From Marinitoga hydrogenitolerans DSM 16785 (lineage in GTDB: Bacteria; Thermotogota; Thermotogae; Petrotogales; Petrotogaceae): a stretch of 46,839 nucleotides of DNA. A program made the translations under genes and the position numbers. A model generated the notes under the pieces. The model worked only from the letters and a program-made list of their open reading frames with translations, searched no databases and was not told the DNA's origin. This document shows, in pieces, positions 42,420 to 46,839 of this stretch (positions are counted from its first letter, which is position 1; the number at the start of each line of letters is the position of its first letter). The stretch is taken from contig NZ_FQUI01000014.1 in assembly GCF_900129175.1 (NCBI RefSeq), positions 1 to 46,839 on the forward strand. Direction: 5' to 3'.

Positions 42420-42747
42420 TTTCATCACCTCTACTTTTGTAGAGCTCATCTAACTCGTTTTTTACTAATTTAAAAGGTTTTATACCATAAATATAAGAAG
42501 CTTTTGCTAAAACAGAACTTCCAACTGGATTTGTAATAGTTAAAAAGATTACAATTAATAATGTTTTTATAAACCATGAAGGATTTGCAATCCCAACTCC
42601 TAAAACAAGTGAAAAAGTTCCTAACGTTGTAGCTTTAGTTGCAGCTTGAAGTCTATTATAAACATCTGGCATTCTAATAAGACCCAATCCACCTAAAACA
42701 TAAAAAAGAGCTCCTATGGTCATTAAAATATATCCTATAACAATCAT
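42406..42747 (-). CDS. mbxC: MrpG/MbxC-like subunit
   Basis: A 113-residue protein with three helices and the MrpG hallmark GLIRMPDVYNRLQAATKATTLG. ATG 42747 overlaps the MrpF stop (ATGA) and follows GGAGGGG. Confidence 0.92.
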   Translation of the reverse strand: MIVIGYILMTIGALFYVLGGLGLIRMPDVYNRLQAATKATTLGTFSLVLGVGIANPSWFIKTLLIVIFLTITNPVGSSVLAKASYIYGIKPFKLVKNELDELYKSRGDENADN

Positions 42748-42992
42748 TTTTTCCCCTCCAAATAACGGGCAATTACAACAGTTTCTAAGAAAGATAATGC
42801 TCCATAAACTAAAGCAATATCCAAATATAAACTACTGTTGAAAACAAAAGCCAAAAAAACTATTGAACCTGTTATAATGACATTTAAAGTGTCTACAGCA
42901 ACTACTCTATCTGGTGTGGTCGGTCCAAAAATGAGTCTTAAAACAGAAAAAAAAGCCCCAAATGTAATTAAAATTCCAATAAAAATATTCAT
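42744..42992 (-). CDS. mbxB: MrpF/MbxB-like subunit
   Basis: An 82-residue three-helix protein. RLIFGPTTPDRVVAVDTLNVI is the MrpF signature and YLDIALVYGALSFLETVVIARY the C-terminal one. Start overlaps the MrpE stop (ATGA). Confidence 0.92.
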   Translation of the reverse strand: MNIFIGILITFGAFFSVLRLIFGPTTPDRVVAVDTLNVIITGSIVFLAFVFNSSLYLDIALVYGALSFLETVVIARYLEGKK

Positions 42993-43474
42993 TTATATAT
43001 CCCTCCCAAAATTTTCTCAAACTTTCCTGAAACAAATTTTTGATATTCTTCGGGAGTTTCACCTTTCACATCAATCCAATGAATATAAATACTATCCTTA
43101 TCAGCATCTATGGATAATGTTCCTGGAGTTAATGTGATAGAATTTGCTAAAGTTAATTTTCCAACGTTACCCTTTAATTTTGTGGGAACTTTTACAAATC
43201 CTGGATTCAATGGTAAAGATGGAGTTAGAATCCTGACAGCCACATCAATGTTTGCTTTTATCATCTCTATAATAAAAACAGGAATATAAACAAACACGAA
43301 CATAAAAACCTTTGGAATCAGAGTAAAATCAAAAGAGTAATCAACTACTTTTGAAATTATCCCTGATAATACAAGAGATACTAATAAACCTGTTAATATC
43401 TCTTGAATACTAAACCCTGTAAGTGCTATCCAAATAGCCCATAAGGTTAGAAAAGTTGAAATGTACTTTTTCAA
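42989..43474 (-). CDS. mbxA: MrpE/MbxA-like subunit, first gene of the Mbx operon
   Basis: A 161-residue membrane protein, two to three N-terminal helices then a cytoplasmic domain. FIIEMIKANIDVAVRIL and NSITLTPGTLSIDADKDSIYIHWID are diagnostic of MrpE. The start is TTG 43474 after AAGGAGGG. It heads the 13-gene operon; no consensus promoter is obvious in the 80 bases upstream, so the operon may partly rely on transcription entering from the ArsR-type gene. Confidence 0.9.
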   Translation of the reverse strand: MKKYISTFLTLWAIWIALTGFSIQEILTGLLVSLVLSGIISKVVDYSFDFTLIPKVFMFVFVYIPVFIIEMIKANIDVAVRILTPSLPLNPGFVKVPTKLKGNVGKLTLANSITLTPGTLSIDADKDSIYIHWIDVKGETPEEYQKFVSGKFEKILGGIYK

Positions 43475-43554
43475 AATACTCCCTCCTTCTAAAAATTTAT
43501 TTGTGAAAAAAATCTTTAAATTACTAAAACTTTTATCTTCACAAAGTGTGTATA

Positions 43555-43866
43555 TTATGCTTCTTTAATTATATTATTAACTTCTTTTAGTTCTTGTGAA
43601 ATTATTCTTTTTCCGTCAGATAATAATTCCATAACCAAATTATGCTTTAATTTGCAATATACAACATTTCCTTTTTTTTCTTTCACGATAATTCCATTTT
43701 CTTCTAAAATTTTAAGATGTTGGGAAATACTCGATTGACTTGTTCCTAATTTTTCAGCAATTTCTAAAACAGATAATTTTTTCCCATTTAAAAGCTTGAT
43801 AATTCTTAATCTAATCGGATGCGATAAAGATTTAAAAATGTTAGAAATCAACTTACATTCATCCAA
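43555..43866 (-). CDS. ArsR-family transcriptional regulator upstream of the Mbx operon
   Basis: A 103-residue winged-helix repressor: FKSLSHPIRLRIIKLL, then LSVLEIAEKLGTSQSSISQHLKIL (recognition helix) and the wing VKEKKGNVVYCKL. The SmtB/ArsR metal motif ELCVC is not present (LSVLEIA), and only Cys4 and Cys71 occur, so metal sensing by the classical site is unlikely; redox sensing is possible. Start: ATG 43875 touches its ribosome site (AAGGGAG), so I prefer TTG 43866, nine bases on; the ATG remains an alternative. A 10-2-10 inverted repeat sits at its own transcription start. Same orientation as, and 80 bases before, the Mbx operon. Confidence 0.82.
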   Translation of the reverse strand: MDECKLISNIFKSLSHPIRLRIIKLLNGKKLSVLEIAEKLGTSQSSISQHLKILEENGIIVKEKKGNVVYCKLKHNLVMELLSDGKRIISQELKEVNNIIKEA

Positions 43867-43902
43867 TATTATCATCTCCCTTTTTGAATTCAATATAAAA
43901 AG

Positions 43903-43953
43903 AATATTAGAAAATTCTAATATTATTATAATACAAAAAAACCAATTATTAAA
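43903..43953 (-). promoter_or_regulatory. ArsR-type operator and promoter
   Basis: A perfect inverted repeat AATATTAGAA-N2-TTCTAATATT (43903-43924) directly follows, on the minus strand, a TATAAT (43930-43925) with a weak -35 (TTTAAT, 43953-43948) 17 bases away. Size and position match operators of ArsR/SmtB-family repressors, so autoregulation is likely. No copy of this repeat is visible before the Mbx operon at 43475-43554. Confidence 0.6.
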
Positions 43954-44031
43954 ATAAAGATTTTTTATATTTATTAACAATATCCTTCTCTAAACGGATA
44001 TAATCATTTATAATCTCTGATTTATATAAAA

Positions 44032-44061
44032 TATAAAAAAAGAACGCATTTAGCGCTCTTT
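44032..44061 (-). terminator. Terminator after the pyrophosphatase gene
   Basis: Nine-bp stem AAAGAGCGC/GCGTTCTTT (one G-T pair), five-base loop, then a T run on the minus strand. Confidence 0.8.
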
Positions 44062-44107
44062 AATTATATCTTTACAACTATTTAATTACCGATAAAAAAT
44101 ATCTTTT

Positions 44108-45727
44108 TTAAATATTTCTAAAAATTAAAGGCATAACTTGCTTTTTTCTTGAAACAATCCCTTCTAAAAACGAAATTTGATTGTGAAATTTAGTCTTAAA
44201 TACTTTTTCTGCTAATTTATATTGTCCTGCTGCAAATATGTATGAACCTTCTTTTAAAACATCTGTTAATAAGAAAAGAAATAATATATATTTTTTTTCT
44301 TTCGCAATTCTTTCCATTGCATGTATAATTTTCTCTTTTTTCAAAAGTATTTGATCAGGATTGATTACTTCGATTTGAGAAATTCCGATTTTCCCTTTAG
44401 ATAAACGTGTTTCTTTCAAATCAAGCGTTAAAATTTCTTTTTCTGAAAATCCTTCAAGATTGGTTTTTGCTTTATACATTTGAATTCCATATTCAATAGG
44501 ATCAATTTTTAATAAATTAGAAAGTTCTTCTACTGCTTTTTTATCCTCGTAAGTTGTTGTTGGTGATTTCAAGATCATTGTATCAGATAATATTGCTGAA
44601 ATCATTAATCCTGCAATTTCTTTTGGGGGTTTTAAGTTATTTTTTTTATACAAATCCCAAATTATTGTATTAGTAGATCCAACTGGTCTAATATGAGCAG
44701 TTATTGGAAGTCCTGTTTCTAAACCTCCAAGTCTATGATGATCTATTATTTCTAAAATTTCTGCTTCTTCAATTCCTTCAACAGTTTGAGATTTTTCAGA
44801 ATGGTCGACTAATATAATTTTCTTTGATTTTGGTTTTATTAAATCATGTCTTGTAATAATTCCCTTTACTTTAATATTATCATCAACAACTATCGCAATT
44901 CCTTTTTTATCTTGCATTAATTCTTCTTCAAAGTCTTTAAGTATTTCTTCCGGATGCGTTGTAAGGGGTTTCTTTTCCATAATCCTTTCAACATGTGTAC
45001 TTAATCTAAGCAAACGAGCAGTTATATATGTTGGATGTGGAGAAACAACAATTGGAATATTTTTTTCTTTGGCAAGTTTTATAATATTTTTATCAGGAAT
45101 AAAATTACCTGTTATTATTAAACAACTTACTTCTTTTTCAATAGCTATTTTTTGGATATCTTTTCTATTTCCAGTAATTAAAACATCATCCTTTTTCACA
45201 TAACGTTTTACCTCATCAGCACTCATAGCTCCTATTGTCGGACAACCTTTTAATTTTCTATTTTCATCTCCAACAATTAACTTTCCATTCATTGTTTTAA
45301 TTATATCTTTTACTTTTGGAGGGTTTTCATCTAAAGTAAAATTTTGAATCTCTTTTAAAAAATTTTTAGCTAATTCACGTTCGGTTAATAGACCAATTAA
45401 TTTTCTATTTTCATCCACAATTGGGATACATTTTACTTGTTTTTCAAGCATTGTATTTCCTATTTCATAAATAGTTGATTCTTTATCCGCTGTTATTACT
45501 TTTTCAATCATTACATCTTTTACCTGTATATATACATGCTCTAAATAATTTGGCTTCGCTATATTAAAATAATCAAGCACATAATTACTTTCAGGATTTA
45601 ATTCACCTAATCTAAATGGAATATATTCGTTCTTTTCATCAATTTGATTTTTTAAATACGCATATGATATAGATGCTGCAATGCTGTCTGTATCGGGTCT
45701 TTTATGACCTATAACATGTATTTTCAT
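44108..45727 (-). CDS. ppaC: Manganese-dependent (family II) inorganic pyrophosphatase with CBS and DRTGG domains
   Basis: A 539-residue nucleotide-regulated pyrophosphatase. The DHH catalytic domain begins VIGHKRPDTDS (His8, Asp12, Asp14) and resumes at LVDHSEKSQ, IDHHRLGGLETG and RPVGSTNTIIWDLY. Inserted between are a CBS pair and a DRTGG domain (about 68-300: VITADKESTIYEIG, LIGLLTERELA, PTIGAMSADEVKRYV, GIITRHDLI). The DHHA2 domain closes the chain, including the substrate-binding SRKKQ near the end. CBS pyrophosphatases are controlled by AMP/ADP/ATP and diadenosine polyphosphates. ATG follows GGAGGTG; own promoter and terminator. Confidence 0.92.
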   Translation of the reverse strand: MKIHVIGHKRPDTDSIAASISYAYLKNQIDEKNEYIPFRLGELNPESNYVLDYFNIAKPNYLEHVYIQVKDVMIEKVITADKESTIYEIGNTMLEKQVKCIPIVDENRKLIGLLTERELAKNFLKEIQNFTLDENPPKVKDIIKTMNGKLIVGDENRKLKGCPTIGAMSADEVKRYVKKDDVLITGNRKDIQKIAIEKEVSCLIITGNFIPDKNIIKLAKEKNIPIVVSPHPTYITARLLRLSTHVERIMEKKPLTTHPEEILKDFEEELMQDKKGIAIVVDDNIKVKGIITRHDLIKPKSKKIILVDHSEKSQTVEGIEEAEILEIIDHHRLGGLETGLPITAHIRPVGSTNTIIWDLYKKNNLKPPKEIAGLMISAILSDTMILKSPTTTYEDKKAVEELSNLLKIDPIEYGIQMYKAKTNLEGFSEKEILTLDLKETRLSKGKIGISQIEVINPDQILLKKEKIIHAMERIAKEKKYILFLFLLTDVLKEGSYIFAAGQYKLAEKVFKTKFHNQISFLEGIVSRKKQVMPLIFRNI

Positions 45728-45760
45728 CGTTCACCTCCATTTTTTGAATTTAACGGAGAT

Positions 45761-45789
45761 ATTATATCATAAATAATAATATTTTCAAA
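45761..45789 (-). promoter_or_regulatory. Promoter of the pyrophosphatase gene
   Basis: TTTGAA (45789-45784), 17 bases, TATAAT (45766-45761), about 35 bases before the start codon. Confidence 0.55.
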
Positions 45790-45823
45790 TAATTAAAACA
45801 TATCATGAATAATTAGATATTAA

Positions 45824-45865
45824 TAATAAAATAACCGGCATCAATAAATTGATACCGGTTATTTT
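45824..45865 (-). terminator. Terminator after the ferritin-like gene
   Basis: Eleven-bp stem AAAATAACCGG/CCGGTTATTTT, extended by five more pairs after one mismatch, then a T-rich tail on the minus strand. Confidence 0.8.
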
Positions 45866-45869
45866 ATTA

Positions 45870-46181
45870 TTAATCATTCTTTTTCATTTTTTCAATTTCT
45901 TCTTTGACCTCTTCTGCACCTTCAATATAATATTTCTCTTCTTCTGGGTCGAGTTCTTTCAATAATCGCAAAAATTCTCCTGCGTGAACTTTCTCTTCAT
46001 TAGCAATATCAATCAATACTTCTTTAGCTAATCTATTATCTGTAGACTCTGCCAATTGCATATATAATTGTATTGCTTCATACTCAGCTGCGATCATATA
46101 ACGGATAGCCCTAATTAATTCTTCATCTGTTAACTTCCTATCACTTTTTAATCCGGAAAATGGATTTGCAAATTCTGGCAT
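45870..46181 (-). CDS. Ferritin-like protein similar to encapsulin cargo domains
   Basis: A 103-residue two-helix ferritin-like protein. TDEELIRAIRYMIAAEYEAIQLY carries Glu33, and NEEKVHAGEFLRLL gives Glu63 and His66, a half di-iron site completed by dimerisation, as in encapsulated ferritins. The sequence resembles the ferritin-like domains that go with encapsulin in Thermotoga and Pyrococcus. No encapsulin gene is adjacent, and the C-terminus (EIEKMKKND) has no visible targeting peptide, so it may be free in the cytosol or serve an encapsulin elsewhere. Second gene behind a lipoprotein, 11 bases apart. Confidence 0.78.
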   Translation of the reverse strand: MPEFANPFSGLKSDRKLTDEELIRAIRYMIAAEYEAIQLYMQLAESTDNRLAKEVLIDIANEEKVHAGEFLRLLKELDPEEEKYYIEGAEEVKEEIEKMKKND

Positions 46182-46192
46182 TTTATCCCCCC

Positions 46193-46600
46193 TTAATCAT
46201 CTTCACCAAAAAGAATAGTGATACTTGCATTATTCGTTAAGTTATAATGTTTTGTTGCATCTGGTGTAATATTTAATAATGGTTCTAAATTATTTTCATC
46301 AATATTATTATTGGAATCCGTATATACCTTTAAAATATAATTTCCTTCAGGCAAGTTTTTTATTTTAAAATAGTCATCTGTTGATTCTTGGTCATTAGCA
46401 ATATCATATCCTTTAATTTTATTACTTGAATCTAAAGCAAGTATAAGAAATTTTCCAGACCATGGATGTAACTGTCCATCACCCCAGTCATCCTTAAAAT
46501 ACCCTTCTATATAATATGTTTTTTCACTGTTCAAATTCATGCAACCATACAATAAAAATGCTAAGAAAAAAATACTTATGAAGAAAAAAGATTTTTTCAT
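46193..46600 (-). CDS. Small lipoprotein with a beta-sandwich domain
   Basis: A 135-residue lipoprotein (lipobox LLYGC, Cys20). The mature part is a single beta-sandwich with the transthyretin-like pattern DDYFKIKNLPEGNYILKVYTDSNNN, and an Asp/Asn-rich loop that could bind calcium. ATG follows GAGGAGGGGG. Co-transcribed with the ferritin-like gene; the link between them is unclear. Confidence 0.7.
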   Translation of the reverse strand: MKKSFFFISIFFLAFLLYGCMNLNSEKTYYIEGYFKDDWGDGQLHPWSGKFLILALDSSNKIKGYDIANDQESTDDYFKIKNLPEGNYILKVYTDSNNNIDENNLEPLLNITPDATKHYNLTNNASITILFGEDD

Positions 46601-46652
46601 CTAATCCCCCTCCTCGTATAATTAGTATAGAATAATTATATTATTGTTATTG

Positions 46653-46676
46653 ATTATTATTATTATTATTATTATT
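46653..46676. repeat. ATT trinucleotide microsatellite, eight units
   Basis: Eight perfect ATT units, 53 to 76 bases upstream of the lipoprotein start codon. They cover the place where the -35 would be for the TATAAT at 46640-46635, so a change in unit number would alter promoter spacing. Confidence 0.85.
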
Positions 46677-46718
46677 TATATGCTCTTTGAAAAGTAAATA
46701 TATTTTATTTATATTGAT

Positions 46719-46839
46719 TTATGTGTTTTTAGTTATATGTTTTATATTAGTAGTTTTCTGTTGAGCATCTTTTTCAGTATTTATTTTTTGCTTGTTTTTA
46801 AGTTTTACCTCTGGTAAAATAGTTTTAGATAACATCCCC
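46719..46839 (-). CDS. Possible 3' end of a gene entering from the right edge
   Basis: An open frame enters from the right edge and ends at TAA 46721-46719, giving at least 39 residues rich in Lys, Thr, Asn and Gln (LSKTILPEVKLKNKQ near the edge). The in-frame ATG at 46835 touches a GGGG, so it is unlikely to be the start and the frame probably continues outside. Low-complexity composition means it could be chance; no family recognised. A TTTTACC-TCT-GGTAAAA hairpin lies inside it (46803-46819). Confidence 0.3.
   Translation of the reverse strand, partial: GMLSKTILPEVKLKNKQKINTEKDAQQKTTNIKHITKNT

Noticed and set aside
43555-43866. SurR orthologue
   Set aside because: The protein has no CxxC redox switch, and no GTTnnnAAC site is visible before mbxA. 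Only the position next to mbx is shared.
43555-43980. Longer version of the ArsR-type protein starting at 43980
   Set aside because: The extra 35 residues run through the promoter and the inverted repeat and have no ribosome-binding site.
46803-46819. TTTTACC-TCT-GGTAAAA hairpin as a terminator
   Set aside because: Only two G-C pairs in the stem and no T run after it in either direction; it lies inside an open frame at the window edge.
1-46839. CRISPR arrays, insertion sequences, prophage or integration sites
   Set aside because: No regularly spaced repeats, transposase or integrase genes, or terminal inverted repeats are visible. The single tRNA has no duplicated 3' end nearby.

Overview
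The window comes from a very AT-rich (by eye under 30% GC), densely packed bacterial genome. It looks like a Thermotogota chromosome, most likely Marinitoga or a close Petrotogales relative. The grounds are an Mbx-type Mrp/hydrogenase-like complex, Mre11/Rad50-type SbcCD, ~100-residue ferritin-like cargo-type protein resembling those of Thermotoga and Pyrococcus, outer-membrane-like beta-barrel proteins ending in Phe, DUF4382 and carboxypeptidase-regulatory-like lipoproteins, and strong TTGACA/TATAAT promoters with GGAGG ribosome sites. The genus is an inference. I see no phage, transposon, integron or CRISPR. No gene-free stretch exceeds 300 bases; the longest is about 250 (491-737), and it holds only a promoter.

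Layout. 1-9217: small envelope and transport genes: SHOCT protein, DUF2202 ferritin-like protein, EamA exporter, HflX, a TSUP permease with gamma-glutamyltransferase, DUF4382 lipoprotein, and a second TSUP permease coupled to an ornithine-racemase-like enzyme. 9218-12525: fruK - bcp - rlmD-like - rhomboid operon. 12692-16008: MBL hydrolase - aldo/keto reductase - dynamin-like GTPase operon. 16101-17938: barrel-like protein plus lipoprotein. 18130-18862: PadR regulator plus NifX-like protein. 19004-22366: chemoreceptor, HhH-GPD glycosylase and D-2-hydroxyacid dehydrogenase. 22440-22528: tRNA-Leu(CAA). 22633-23946: a three-gene DUF2089/SHOCT-like module. 24140-26085: degenerate ZnuA-like protein and a BaiN-type flavoprotein. 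26096-30053: SbcD-SbcC. 30192-32798: an M1-like metallopeptidase with a predicted C-terminal beta-barrel. 32832-43474: a 13-gene Mbx-type respiratory operon, with an ArsR-type regulator upstream (43555-43866). 44108-46600: regulated family II pyrophosphatase, ferritin-like protein and lipoprotein.

The centrepiece is the 10.6-kb operon. Its order (MrpE, F, G, MbhD, MbhE/F, MrpC, MrpD, second antiporter subunit, NuoH, NuoB, NuoC, NuoD, NuoI-type) is, as far as I recall it, that of archaeal mbxABCDFGH'HMJKLN. Two points differ from a textbook hydrogenase. The NuoI-type subunit is fused to an NfnB/GltD-type FAD/NAD(P) module, so the complex carries its own pyridine-nucleotide site. In the large subunit both NiFe-binding CxxC motifs read CxPE. 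I infer a ferredoxin:NAD(P)+ (or sulfur-linked) oxidoreductase that pumps Na+ or H+, not a hydrogenase.

Other observations worth checking: a ~30-bp promoter element with two TTAAGG boxes 11 bp apart, shared by two envelope genes; a probable AUU start codon in the racemase; a ZnuA-like protein without most metal-binding histidines; a Rad50-type protein with C-x6-C instead of the CxxC zinc hook; and two paralogues flanking a DUF2089 regulator. Several genes start downstream of the longest open frame; I chose starts by ribosome-binding-site position.
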